NCBI GenBank assembly: GCA_012837155.1
Contig: CP051546.1
Span: 1,591,075-1,655,074 of the forward strand
Direction: 5' to 3'
DNA: 64,000 nt
From: Flavobacterium sp.
GTDB taxonomy: Bacteria; Bacteroidota; Bacteroidia; Flavobacteriales; Flavobacteriaceae
The notes under the pieces are model-generated. The model was not told where the DNA came from. It worked only from the letters and a program-made list of their open reading frames with translations, and made no database searches. Both the position numbers and the translations under genes were made by a program. This document shows positions 10,705 through 19,628 of the stretch, one piece after another (positions within the stretch are counted from its first letter, which is position 1; each line of letters opens with the position of its first letter).

Positions 10705-10729
10705 AGCCGAGAAAAAAATCTTCTCGGCT
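10705..10729. terminator. Hairpin terminator after bcp
   Basis: GCCGAGAA and TTCTCGGC form an 8-bp stem over an A-rich loop, between the convergent bcp and nucleoid-associated protein genes. It can serve both directions. Confidence 0.75.
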
Positions 10730-10755
10730 CAATTTAAAAATTGATTTTCAAACCA

Positions 10756-11814
10756 CTAATTCTTAACTTCTTTGTTGAAATAAACCAGATAATAATACAT
10801 TTGTTTTTCTTCGTCCCATCCTTTTTCTACATATTTTTCAGCACTTTCGGGGTTGATAAAATCCATTTTTATTTGAATATGAGTGTCAAGATTAATCACG
10901 TTTTTGATTGATTTTCGGGCATCAGTAACCGCCGAATTAGCAATGGGAAATGAGGTTACATCTTCAATACTGTATTTTTCGCCTTTGTCTACCTTATAGT
11001 TTTTAAACTCAGGAAGTAAATCGGGATTGTCTAAGACCTCATTTAAGAAATTGGTTTCTTCAAACTGGTCGTTTTTTGCAAAATAATTTACAGAACGATT
11101 CATAAACATAACTTCCTCTTTTTTGTCTTCGGCAGGAAAAACAACATCTTTGGCAAATCCTTGGCAAAATTTTAAGTATTTTTTTGTGATAAAATTTTCG
11201 TCCTCAAAAGCATCAACTGACAGGAAATGTTCTAACCAGTAGCGGGCATCATAACGATTGCTATCAACAGTCAGGATTTTATATCCTTCTTCTTTTTTAT
11301 GATTAAAAATTAAGCAGCCTTTATCGAGTTTGCTGAGGTTTATCCCGTGTTGCAAAATCATTTCTAGGTTGGTGTCTTTTTCTTCAAACTGCAAAAAATC
11401 GGATTTTAATTCGCTTTTAAAAATCCCAATGGCATCCACAACATGGTTGTCGATATTTACATTGGTCAAATGCGCCACATATACTTCTCCGTTTTTGATG
11501 TGTGGATGGTTCGATTGTTCAAATAGATGCGTTGTAATTTTCTTAGAAACTTCGTGTAAATTACTTGGATTTTCGAAAATTTCGGTGGCTAATTTAAACA
11601 TATCGTTGTATTCTAAATCAACTTCGTGGGCAAATTGAAAGTAATTTTCTTCTTTTTCTCGAAAGGGTTTAAAGAAATATTCTTTCATCAACGGGACTAC
11701 TTCATCATTCAGATGGATGGATTGTTCTGATAAAAAAATGGCTTCGTTGCGGCTTTTGTTTCCCACTCTGTGAATGGATAAAGTTTCGATGTGCGTATTA
11801 AATAAGTTAATCAT
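10756..11814 (-). CDS. Nucleoid-associated protein (NA37/YejK family)
   Basis: The 352-residue protein begins MINLFNTHIETLSIHRVGNK, the usual family N-terminus. It contains the conserved core GEVYVAHLTNVNIDNHVVDA followed by IGIFKSE, and the SNRYDARYWLEHFL segment. It has no signal peptide or membrane helices. Family members bind DNA and associate with the nucleoid; their precise role is unclear. The frame is intact and the start is well placed. A second minus-strand gene lies 90 bases upstream. Confidence 0.85.
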   Translation of the reverse strand: MINLFNTHIETLSIHRVGNKSRNEAIFLSEQSIHLNDEVVPLMKEYFFKPFREKEENYFQFAHEVDLEYNDMFKLATEIFENPSNLHEVSKKITTHLFEQSNHPHIKNGEVYVAHLTNVNIDNHVVDAIGIFKSELKSDFLQFEEKDTNLEMILQHGINLSKLDKGCLIFNHKKEEGYKILTVDSNRYDARYWLEHFLSVDAFEDENFITKKYLKFCQGFAKDVVFPAEDKKEEVMFMNRSVNYFAKNDQFEETNFLNEVLDNPDLLPEFKNYKVDKGEKYSIEDVTSFPIANSAVTDARKSIKNVINLDTHIQIKMDFINPESAEKYVEKGWDEEKQMYYYLVYFNKEVKN

Positions 11815-11904
11815 ATTTTTTAGTTTTTTTAGACAAAAGAACCAAGATGCCAGACATTATAGCAGTCTTTCATCTTGGTTCCTGATTATTAATTTCTTAA
11901 TTTT

Positions 11905-12444
11905 TTAATTCCAATTTTCCTCAAATCCAAAATCTTCAAAACTGTCATCCCCTTCAAACATGTCAAGGTCATCTTCGTCTAGTTCATCTTCAAATTCATT
12001 AAAATCTTCCTCTTCATCATCGGCAAAAAAATGTTTTTCCATTGCTTCGGCAGGCATTTCGCCGTGTGAAAAAATAGTTTCAGGATAGGTATTTCCAGCA
12101 GAAATTTCCTCAACTGCGGCTAACTCTACCAGAAAAGTCCACATATTGATAAAATCGTAAACATAAATTATTTTAGTATTTTCTTTATCTAAAATGTCCG
12201 AAAGTAGGTAATCACTCATTATTTTTTGTTCGCCAGGAACATCGCCAGCATCAAACATAGGAATTTCATCTTCTTGATTCCAAGTATCATCGCAAGTGTA
12301 AAAGGAAGCGACTTCCATTCCGTCAAATCCAAAAGCGTTGAAAATGGCATTGTGCAAATCTTCTAAAGTATCGTCGGCAAGTATTGCAATATCTCTAAAA
12401 ATGTCTTCTTCGGCATCGAGAATTACTCTAAATTTATAAACCAT
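11905..12444 (-). CDS. Plasmid pRiA4b ORF-3 / IS1096 passenger TnpR-like family protein
   Basis: The 179-residue protein starts MVYKFRVILDAEEDIFRDIA and continues DTLEDLHNAIFNAFGFDG and EVASFYTCDDTWNQEDE, the pattern of the pRiA4b ORF-3-like fold. The C-terminus is an extreme acidic tail, roughly residues 140-175, almost all D/E/F. Family members are common in Flavobacteriia with unknown function; the name comes from mobile elements, but nothing here indicates mobility of this gene. A heptanucleotide repeat lies just upstream of its start. Confidence 0.75.
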   Translation of the reverse strand: MVYKFRVILDAEEDIFRDIAILADDTLEDLHNAIFNAFGFDGMEVASFYTCDDTWNQEDEIPMFDAGDVPGEQKIMSDYLLSDILDKENTKIIYVYDFINMWTFLVELAAVEEISAGNTYPETIFSHGEMPAEAMEKHFFADDEEEDFNEFEDELDEDDLDMFEGDDSFEDFGFEENWN

Positions 12445-12482
12445 AATGGGTGTTTTTTATTGAAAGTTCAAAGGTAAAATAT

Positions 12483-12509
12483 AAATTACGAATTACGAAT
12501 TACGAATTG
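12483..12509. repeat. Heptanucleotide simple repeat (ATTACGA)n
   Basis: About three and a half tandem copies of ATTACGA lie 40-65 bases upstream of the pRiA4b-like gene start. The unit is seven bases, like the AACTCCC repeat at 28155. Confidence 0.75.
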
Positions 12510-12549
12510 CGATTTGTTGAAAAGATTTTAAACGTTTGGTATTTGATTG

Positions 12550-12705
12550 GTTTTCTTGTGTCAATTTCCCTATTTGGTATTTTGGCGGTAGCCAAAGTTC
12601 TGGCTTCTGTAAAAACTAATTTATGGGTAAAGGATTTTATGCCTATAAGTGAAGGAAAACACAAGAAAACCACACTTAACTACCCCCCCCCAAAAAAAAA
12701 AAAGA
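12550..12705 (+). repeat. Diverged copy of the IS91-family element's 3' end
   Basis: Bases around 12570-12705 match the end of the complete IS91-type element at 15835-15966. Shared stretches include AAGTGAAGGAAAACACAAGA and ACTTAACTAC followed by an A-run and AGAGGCAC. The coding part is diverged and no transposase frame remains. A 109-codon frame that spans it looks non-coding. After this fragment the same terminator and hairpin element follow as after the complete copy. Confidence 0.7.
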
Positions 12706-12721
12706 GGCACAATTGCCTCTT
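12702..12721 (-). terminator. Hairpin terminator AAGAGGCA/TGCCTCTT
   Basis: An 8-bp stem with loop CAAT is followed, on the minus strand, by a long T-run (the A-run at 12691-12703 on plus). The same hairpin near 15963 has been split by an IS1182-family insertion. Confidence 0.7.
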
Positions 12722-12767
12722 GAAATTCTTCTTATTCTTTTATCGTAAACCCCATAAGGGATGGATT

Positions 12768-12856
12768 TGTAATCGGTAAGCCTGTCCTGAGTTTATCGAA
12801 GGGTTCAACACGAGTTTCATTGTTCGGCTTGCAGCCGCAACGAAACTCTAGCTGTT
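12768..12856 (-). repeat. attC-like hairpin element, copy A
   Basis: This is an 89-base element found three times in the window. Its core is a stem GAGTTTC (12812-12818) with GAAACTC (12842-12848), an unpaired A, and a variable apex that pairs with itself (CGGC-TTGCA-GCCG). Outside the stem lie GTTCAAC at 12803-12809 and GTTATGGGC at 12854-12862. On the minus strand this reads as an attC: ...AAC, hairpin, GTTGAAC (fits GTTRRRY). It follows the stop codon of the PLD-like gene by a few bases. The distal part contains the widespread interspersed motif CCTGTCCTGAGTTTATCGAA. Confidence 0.7.
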
Positions 12857-12867
12857 ATGGGCAGTCT

Positions 12868-13599
12868 TTATTCATAAATATTGTTCCATTCAACATTTAC
12901 TTTTTCTCTGATTGTATCAATGATATTTTCTTCTTCAATTTTTGAAACATAAATGTTTTATTTCCTGCGTCTTTTATCGAAGCTCCAATGTGATAAAACA
13001 TTTTATCATCGAGAATTAGAAACCTATCATGAAATTCTTTGAAGTATTTACAACTAAGTTTTCGTACTGTTTATTATATAAATCAATTGCCCTTTGAAAT
13101 TCTGAGCCAAGACTTTTATTATCTGTAAGTACCCTTAGTTTTATTTCTGGCTCTTTGCTAGGGAAAAAAGCTAAAGTGTCTGCGTTTACATAACCGTCAA
13201 TTAAGACTATCGAGTTTTTCGCTACTTTTATAATTTCCTTTATTGCTGAAAACGCATCAAAATATTGTCCTTCAGTAAAAAAAATCATTGCTGGTCTTTC
13301 GCTCAAGTTGACATCGCCGTCAATTTCAAAATACTCATCATACTGTTGCTTTATTGCGTACAAAACATTTTCCAAACTTGTATTGGTGCTACAAGTTTGA
13401 GGATGACTACATTTTGGAGCATGTTCTTGATATTTAGTTTCGAATATATCTCGCAAATATGATAGAAACCTTAATTTTTCACTTGTTTTATTTATGTACA
13501 AAAGTTTTGAGCTTATTTCACTATCAACCAATTCCATTCTGTGGTCAAACTGCCTAAGATTATGGCTAAATCATTTGCCATTCTTTTTATAACATCCAT
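12868..13599 (-). CDS. PLD-like (HKD-type) domain protein, three apparent frameshifts
   Basis: Reconstruction gives about 244 residues, starting MDVIKRMANDLAIILGSLTT, with a core LRFLSYLRDIFETKYQEH, and ending in VEWNNIYE at the TAA at 12868. A single phospholipase D-like motif, FHDRFLILDD (HxRx4D), is followed by YHIGASIKDAGNKTFMF, the typical HKD context; SIVLIDGYVNADTLAFFP precedes it. Breaks lie near 13540, 13030 and 12935, each mended by adding one A. Such proteins are often predicted nucleases or phosphodiesterases, sometimes defence-related; the specific role is unknown. The gene starts 32 bases after a GTTATGGGC motif and ends 5 bases before its complement, as in an integron cassette. 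Confidence 0.55.
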
Positions 13600-13630
13600 G
13601 TCGTGATTTTTAAAGATTTCATTTAAGATT

Positions 13631-13767
13631 GCCCATAACGTCCCTGCGGCTTTGCTGGGTTTGGGACTAAGGTAAGATTTATCTTTCGGTTAAACACTGA
13701 CTTTGAAAGTACAAAACCAACTTTAAATTTAGCCCAAAACCCCAATCTTGCCAAACGCCTGTTGAAC
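13631..13767. repeat. Long imperfect palindrome, attC-like
   Basis: The stretch begins GCCCATAAC and ends GTTGAAC. Its arms (GCTGGGTTTGGGACTAAG near 13653, and AGCCCAAAACCCCAATCTTG further on) are roughly complementary. Size and end motifs resemble large attC/VCR-type sites. GCCCATAAC is the complement of GTTATGGGC at 12854, so the PLD gene unit is bounded by inverted copies of this motif. Confidence 0.45.
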
Positions 13768-13782
13768 TAAACCTTCGGTAGC
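13760..13782 (+). repeat. 23-bp exact repeat, copy 1
   Basis: TGTTGAACTAAACCTTCGG plus TAGC recurs at 24914-24936. Here it marks the left margin of the IS91/recombinase unit and overlaps the GTTGAAC end of the palindrome. GAAC is the tetranucleotide used as target by IS91-type elements. Confidence 0.7.
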
Positions 13783-13831
13783 GCTTTACTAGATTTAGTA
13801 TCTTACGAAGATAATTAAAAAAACGTAAAGT

Positions 13832-14787
13832 ATGACTACAAAAAAAAGAATGCAGAAGATTTAAGAGAAAACAAAATACTGAATCAAGCCAAACGGGAAG
13901 TTCCAGGATTTGAGGGGCTTTTAAATCGTTTTGAGCGAACGGTTTCTGTTTTAGGCAGAAGCCAAAGTACTTTTAACAATTATTCCCGTCACGTGGCGGC
14001 AATCTCGCTCTATTTTGGTAAAATCCCGACCGAACTAGATCCCGAACAAGTGCAGGACTATTTGTTTTACCAACAGAAAAAATCCAAAACACCCTCTCAA
14101 ACTTATTTTAAACACTGCGTTTATGGCCTTCGGTTTTTACTTAAATCCGAAGGATTACCTTATGAATACCTGCGATTGCCCTCGATAAAACACGAGAAAA
14201 AACTTCCCGTGGTACTTAGTAAGGAAGAAGTTTGGGCTATGCTTCAAAGTGCCAAACTACTCAAACACAAAATTCTCATTGGTTTACTTTATGGCTGTGG
14301 ACTTCGTTGTATGGAAGCCAGAAATGTTCGTTTACAGGATTTGGATTTCGATAGAAAACAACTCAAAGTCGTTCAAGGCAAAGGTAAAAAAGACCGCTAT
14401 GTTCCGCTTTCGGTGCATTTAATCCGAGGTTTAAAAAAATATATCGAAGCCGAAAAATCCCAAGATTATCTCTTCAATGGTCAACCTATCGAAAGGGCTG
14501 GAGGCGATTTTGATTCACGGTATTCCCAGCGTGGCGTGCAATGGGCAGTTAGACAAGTTGCCAAAGCGGCAGGTGTGAAAAAAGAAGTACATACCCACAC
14601 GCTTCGGCACAGCTATGCCACGCATTTGCTCGAAGACGGTATGGATATTATGACCCTTAAAGATCTTTTAGGACATCAAAATATCGAAACCACGATGGAA
14701 TATCTGCACATTGCCCAACTCGAGAGTCAGCGCATTTTTAGTCCACTCGATACTCTTTTTGCAAAATGCAGCCGCTCTTTGAAGTAG
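13832..14787 (+). CDS. Tyrosine site-specific recombinase (XerC/D-like), one apparent frameshift
   Basis: The reconstructed start is the ATG at 13832 (MTTKKKNAEDLRENKILNQA); one A is missing from the A-run at about 13848. The core-binding region follows (FNNYSRHVAAISLYFGKIP). Catalytic residues are visible: Arg in YGCGLRCMEARNV, Lys in GKGKKDRYVP, His-x-x-Arg in HTLRHSYATHLL, and the His and Tyr in LGHQNIETTMEYLHI. It overlaps the transposase start by 22 bases. It is probably part of the IS91-type element rather than an integron integrase: I do not see the extra IntI patch, though I cannot exclude one by eye. Confidence 0.85.
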
Positions 14788-15880
14788 CCGATGTACTGCG
14801 AAAAATTGGTTCCAAAATCGAAAACTATGGATTGAATACTTGGCAACTCCGCACGCTTTCTGCCATAAAAAAATGCAGAACCGCAGAACTAGGTGGTCAT
14901 ATAGATGCTTGCGATAGTTGTGGCAATCTCTCCATAAGCTATAACTCTTGCCGCAATCGGCATTGCCCAAAGTGTCAGGGTAAAAACAGGGAAGATTGGA
15001 TAGCCAAAAGAGAAACGGAACTCTTACCAGTACCTTATTTCCACGTAGTTTTCACTTTGCCCGAGGCAATCAATTCTTTGGCGATGCACCAGTCCAAAAT
15101 CGTGTACGATACCTTGTTTGAAGCCTCTTGGGAAACGCTACAACAATTTGGAAATCCAAAGAAATGCAAATGGGAATGATTGCCGTTTTGCACACTTGGG
15201 GGCAGCAATTGAGTTTGCATCCACACCTGCATTGCATTGTGCCAGGAGGCGGAGTGGATAAAAATGGAATTTGGAAAAACAGCCGACTCGATGGCAAGTT
15301 TCTGTTTTCGGTAAAGGCATTATCCAAGGTTTTTAGGGCTAAATATTGTGAAAAGCTAAAAACAAAAAATCCGATTGGTTATGAGCAAATCCGTCAGGAT
15401 TTATGGCAAAAACCGTGGGTGGTATTTGCCAAGAAACCTTTTGGAAATCCGAAATCGGTGGTGGAATATTTAGGAAGATATACCCACAAAATTGCTATTA
15501 GCAACCATCGAATCAAAGATATTAGTGACCAAAACGTCACTTTTGATTATAAGAATTATCGAATGGCGGGAGTCAAAAAACAAATGACACTCACCCATCA
15601 GGAGTTTATCAGGCGGTTTGCCTTGCATATTTTGCCCAAAGGTTTTGTAAAAATCCGCCATCATGGTTTTTTGAGTAGCACTTGGAAACGTCAAAAATTG
15701 AGGCTTTTACAGGAGAAACTTCTAGTTAAGGTCTTGGAAAAAGCAGAAAAGAAACCCTTTTTACCAAAGTGCCCTTGTTGTAAAACGGGTAATTTGCATC
15801 GAATTGTGGTTTTTGACCAGCGTGGTCCGCCTGCTTGGTATCTTGGCAGTGGCCAAAACCCGATTCCCCGTGAAAGTTAA
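14766..15880 (+). CDS. IS91-family HUH (Y2) transposase, one apparent frameshift
   Basis: The protein begins MQPLFEVADVLRKIGSKIEN. It carries the N-terminal zinc-binding segment with CDSC and CRNRHCPKC, the HUH motif HPHLHCIVPGGG, and the tyrosine helix VEYLGRYTHKIAISNHRI. A break near 15140 moves the frame from QQFG to KSKEMQMGMIAVLHTWGQQL; one base is missing in the TTTGG run. The C-terminus has a second cysteine cluster (CPCCKTGNL). With the frame restored it has about 371 residues. It catalyses rolling-circle transposition in this family. Activity depends on whether the frameshift is real. Confidence 0.88.
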
Positions 15881-15967
15881 TTTTATGGGTAAGGGATTTT
15901 ATGCCCATAAGTGAAGGAAAACACAAGAAAACCAAACTTAACTACCTCAAAAAAAAAAAAAGAGGCA

Positions 15968-15975
15968 CACTTGCC
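15968..15975. repeat. 8-bp target-site repeat CACTTGCC, first of three
   Basis: The identical octamer occurs immediately left of IS1182-like copy 1, between the copies (17726-17733) and right of copy 2 (19482-19489). It lies inside the terminator hairpin AGAGGCACACTTGCCTCTT. Confidence 0.85.
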
Positions 15976-16029
15976 GAGGGTACTGAAAAACATCACTTAT
16001 TTTGATCAACGTTCTTTTTTAGATATTAA

Positions 16030-16074
16030 AAAACCGCTTATAACAGGATTTAAGCATCCGTTATAAGCGGTTTT
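16030..16074. terminator. Terminator inside IS1182-like copy 1
   Basis: AACCGCTTATAAC and GTTATAAGCGGTT form a long stem followed by a T-run, downstream of the transposase stop. The equivalent in copy 2 is at about 17788-17833. Confidence 0.8.
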
Positions 16075-16166
16075 ATTTTTGTAACTGTTTTTTATTGTTG
16101 ATTGTATGTGTCTGTTTTTGACTTATACAGGTTCATTTGGTAAAATGCACGTGTAGATTACATTTT

Positions 16167-17614
16167 CTACATTAATTTGAGTATTCTTTTTAAGTTGACT
16201 GTAAAAATTGCTATTGCACCTTGCATTTGCATATTGGTAATACCGTATGATATTGCTCTATCATAACCGTGTATATTTTTTAACTCGCTATTTTTAGCTT
16301 CTATCTTGTATCGATGTTTTGCTTTTTCTTTGTAATATTCTGTTTCTTGAAAAGCCATTTGGTCTTGATGCAATTCTGATTTTATGGATACCGAATACGT
16401 TTTTGTCTTGGCTCCATCTTTATAACAACCTTCCTTTAAAGGGCAATGCTTGCATTTTTCGACATCAAAATAGTAAGTATCTACTTGATTTACCCCGACA
16501 TCTTTAGTGCCTTGGCGCGCTTTTCGTATTGCTAAATGCCCTGCTGGGCAAACAAACCTATCGGCATCTTTATTGTAATCAAATTTATCTTCATCTTTCC
16601 TAAAGCCTTGGGTTATAGATGGATTTAGACGCGCTACTATTTTTATGTTTTGTTCAGTTGTAATTTTAAGATTCTCTTTTCCAGAATAAGCTCCGTCGCC
16701 AATAATGGTATCTACATCAACTCCGTTTTCTTGACTGATTTCTAAAAGTTTAGGTAATTCTGGTCCATCGCCTTTTTCTCCAGATGTAACTACAGCCGCG
16801 GTAATGATGCGCTCTTCGGTCATAGCCAAATGAGTTTTGTAGCCAAAAAAGGAACTCTCGGCAGATTTATGACCTATTTTTGCATCGGTATCTTTGGATA
16901 GGGTTAAATTTTCTTGAGTGTCTTCTACGGTTTCTTTTAGCAGATTTAATTTTTCCTTCACAGCGGGTATTGAACTTATAGACGGCTCATTTTCTATGCG
17001 TTTTTCTAACTCTTTGCAATAAGCCAGCTCCTTTTCTAAATCATTGTCGGTATTTTTTTGGGCATACGTTCTTTGAATTGGTCGTCAAAGGTGTATACTG
17101 TTTTTCGAAGTAACTTGGAGCGTTCTCTCAATACATCGATGGCTAAAAACGGATTAGATCTTGATAAAGTATGTGTGGCATCAACAATAATAGACTTAGA
17201 ACGGATGATGCCTTTTTCAATAGCTATGGTTACCGTTTTGTTTATCAATAGATTTAACAAGTCGGTGTCTTTCAAACGTAGTTTTCTGAATTTGGTCAAC
17301 GAACTCGGATTAATAACATCGTCTTCTGGATTCATATCCAAAAAATATTTAAAGGACATATCGTAACGCGAACGTTCCACTACATCAACATCGGAAACGG
17401 TGTAAATTGTTTTAAGAAGCAAATACTTGAACATACGAACGGGACTTTCTGCCATACGTCCATTATTGGTGCAGTATTTATTTAACAACTCATCGTAGAT
17501 AAATGAAAAGTCTATCAAATCGTTAATTTTTCTCAAAAGATTATTCCTTGGAATAATTAAATCATATAAAGAGGAATGCTCGCTGAACTGTATTGTTTGT
17601 TGCTGTACTAACAT
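16167..17614 (-). CDS. IS1182-family DDE transposase, copy 1, one apparent frameshift
   Basis: The protein starts MLVQQQTIQFSEHSSLYDLI and ends FTVNLKRILKLM, about 482 residues after repair. The N-terminal domain has GRMAESPVRMFKYLLLK, the catalytic core has SIIVDATHTLSR and TIIGDGAYSGKEN, and a cysteine cluster (CPAG, CKHCPLKEGCYKDG) precedes the terminal ARHRYKIEAKNSE-like glutamate region. The break near 17055 is a T-run of 7 where copy 2 has 8; adding one base joins RMPKK to NTDNDLEKEL. The near-identical second copy confirms the repair. Confidence 0.88.
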
Positions 17615-17650
17615 GTAAAAAACCTTATAATTACAGCTAAATATACCAAA

Positions 17651-17682
17651 AAGAAGTAGAAATCCTAAGCTTTCTACTCCTT
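17651..17682. terminator. Hairpin at right end of IS1182-like copy 1
   Basis: AGTAGAAA and TTTCTACT form a stem just upstream of the transposase gene and inside the right end. It probably blocks read-in from outside. The same hairpin is at about 19411-19440 in copy 2. Confidence 0.65.
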
Positions 17683-17733
17683 TTATTTATCAATTTATTC
17701 GAAAAAAGACTTTTTCAGTACCCTCCACTTGCC

Positions 17734-19481
17734 GAGGGTACTGAAAAACATCACTTATTTTGATCAACGTTCTTTTTTAGATATTAAAAAACCGCTTATA
17801 ACAGGATTTTAAGCATCCGTTATAAGCGGTTTTATTTTTGTAACTGTTTTTTATTGTTGATTGTATGTGTCTGTTTTTGACTTATACAGGTTCATTTGGT
17901 AAAATGCACGTGTAGATTACATTTTCTACATTAATTTGAGTATTCTTTTAAGTTGACTGTAAAAATTGCTATTGCACCTTGCATTTGCATATGGTAATAC
18001 CGTATGATATTGCTCTATCATAACCGTGTATATTTTTAACTCGCTATTTTTAGCTTCTATCTTGTATCGATGTTTTGCTTTTTCTTTGTAATATTCTGTT
18101 TCTTGAAAAGCCATTTGGTCTTGATGCAATTCTGATTTTATGGATACCGAATACGTTTTTGTCTTGGCTCCATCTTTATAACAACCTTCCTTTAAAGGGC
18201 AATGCTTGCATTTTTCGACATCAAAATAGTAAGTATCTACTTGATTTACCCCGACATCTTTAGTGCCTTGGCGCGCTTTCGTATTGCTAAATGCCCTGCT
18301 GGGCAAACAAACCTATCGGCATCTTTATTGTAATCAAATTTATCTTCATCTTTCCTAAAGCCTTGGGTTATAGATGGATTTAGACGCGCTACTATTTTTA
18401 TGTTTTGTTCAGTTGTAATTTTAAGATTCTCTTTTCCAGAATAAGCCGCATCGCCAATAATGGTATCTACATCAACTCCGTTTTCTTGACTGATTTCTAA
18501 AAGTTTAGGTAATTCTGGACCATCGCCTTTTTCTCCAGATGTAACTACAGCCGCGGTAATGATGCGCTCTTCGGTCATAGCCAAATGAGTTTTGTAGCCA
18601 AAAAAGGAACTCTCGGCAGATTTATGACCTATTTTTGCATCGGTATCTTTGGATAGGGTTAAATTTTCTTGAGTGTCTTCTACGGTTTCTTTTAGCAGAT
18701 TTAATTTTTCCTTCACAGCGGGTATTGAACTTATAGACGGCTCATTTTCTATGCGTTTTTCTAACTCTTTGCAATAAGCCAGCTCCTTTTCTAAATCATT
18801 GTCGGTATTTTTTTTGGGCATACGTTCTTTGAATTGGTCGTCAAAGGTGTATACTGTTTTTCGAAGTAACTTGGAGCGTTCTCTCAATACATCGATGGCT
18901 AAAAACGGATTAGATCTTGATAAAGTATGAGTGGCATCAACGATAATGGACTTCGAACGAATTATTCCTTTTTCAATAGCTATGGTTACTGTTTTGTTTA
19001 TCAATAGATTTAACAAGTCGGTGTCTTTCAAACGTAGTTTTCTGAATTTGGTCAACGAACTCGGATTAATAACATCGTCTTCTGGATTCATATCCAAAAA
19101 ATATTTAAAGGACATATCGTAACGCGAACGTTCCACTACATCAACATCGGAAACGGTGTAAATTGTTTTAAGAAGCAAATACTTAAACATACGAACGGGA
19201 CTTTCTGCCATACGCCCATTATTGGTGCAGTATTTATTTAACAACTCATCGTAGATAAATGAAAAGTCTATCAAATCGTTAATTTTCTCAAAAGATTATT
19301 CCTTGGAATAATTAAATCATATAACGAGGAATGCTCGCTGAACTGTATTGTTTGTTGCTGTACTAACATGTAAAAAAACCTTATAATTACAGCTAAATAT
19401 ACCAAAAAAGGAGTAGAAATCCTAAGCTTTCTACTCCTTTTATTATCAATTTATTCGAAAAAAGACTTTTTCAGTACCCTC
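17734..19481. mobile_element. IS1182-family element, copy 2 (1748 bp)
   Basis: It has the same ends and flanking octamers as copy 1 and the same orientation. Differences from copy 1 are a few substitutions plus single-base length changes in homopolymers (for example GCGCTTTTCG against GCGCTTTCG, and TTAATTTTTCTC against TTAATTTTCTC). Confidence 0.9.
17926..19369 (-). CDS. IS1182-family DDE transposase, copy 2, several apparent frameshifts
   Basis: The start ATG lies at 19369, as in copy 1. A T-run shortened near 19286 breaks the frame after the first residues. The frame then runs from LIDFSFIYDELLNKYCTNN through the full catalytic region, until another shortened T-run near 18278 and two more near 17990-18040. 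The intact middle segment, including the RMPKKNTDNDLEKEL junction, corrects copy 1, and copy 1 corrects the rest of this one. The two reconstructed proteins are nearly identical. Confidence 0.85.
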
Positions 19482-19539
19482 CACTTGCCTCTTGAAATTC
19501 TTCTTATTCTTTTATCGTAAACCCCATAAGGGATGGATT

Positions 19540-19628
19540 TGTAATCGGTGAGCCTGTCCTGAGTTTATCGAAGGGTTCAACACGAGTTTCATTGTTGGCT
19601 CTGCGAGCCCAACGAAACTCTAGCTGTT
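19540..19628 (-). repeat. attC-like hairpin element, copy B
   Basis: It has the same 89-base layout as copy A. The stem is GAGTTTC (19584-19590) with GAAACTC (19614-19620), and the apex GGCTC-TGC-GAGCC differs from copy A but still pairs. GTTCAAC lies at 19575-19581 and GTTGGC at 19626-19631. It directly follows the PIN-like gene on the minus strand. Confidence 0.7.

Larger units (their letters stand above)
13767..15967 (+). mobile_element. IS91-family element with accompanying tyrosine recombinase
   Basis: The unit holds a tyrosine recombinase gene and an overlapping HUH (Y2) transposase gene, an arrangement known for some IS91-group elements. The left edge is placed after GAAC at 13764-13767 and the right edge at the A-run and hairpin near 15967, both tentatively: IS91 elements lack terminal inverted repeats and target duplications. 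The 3' end is duplicated, diverged, at 12550-12705. Confidence 0.6.
15976..17725. mobile_element. IS1182-family element, copy 1 (1750 bp)
   Basis: It is bounded by 15-bp inverted repeats GAGGGTACTGAAAAA/TTTTTCAGTACCCTC and flanked by CACTTGCC on both sides. It contains one transposase gene on the minus strand, a strong hairpin terminator near its left end and another at its right end. Copy 2 follows head-to-tail, with only the octamer between them. Confidence 0.9.

Noticed and set aside
12450-12779. 109-codon plus-strand frame
   Set aside because: It runs across a heptamer repeat, a diverged IS91 end, a C/A homopolymer and a terminator; composition is not coding.
13832-14787. Tyrosine recombinase as an integron integrase IntI
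   Set aside because: It overlaps and travels with the IS91 transposase, and I see no IntI-specific insertion between the catalytic motifs; not excluded by alignment.
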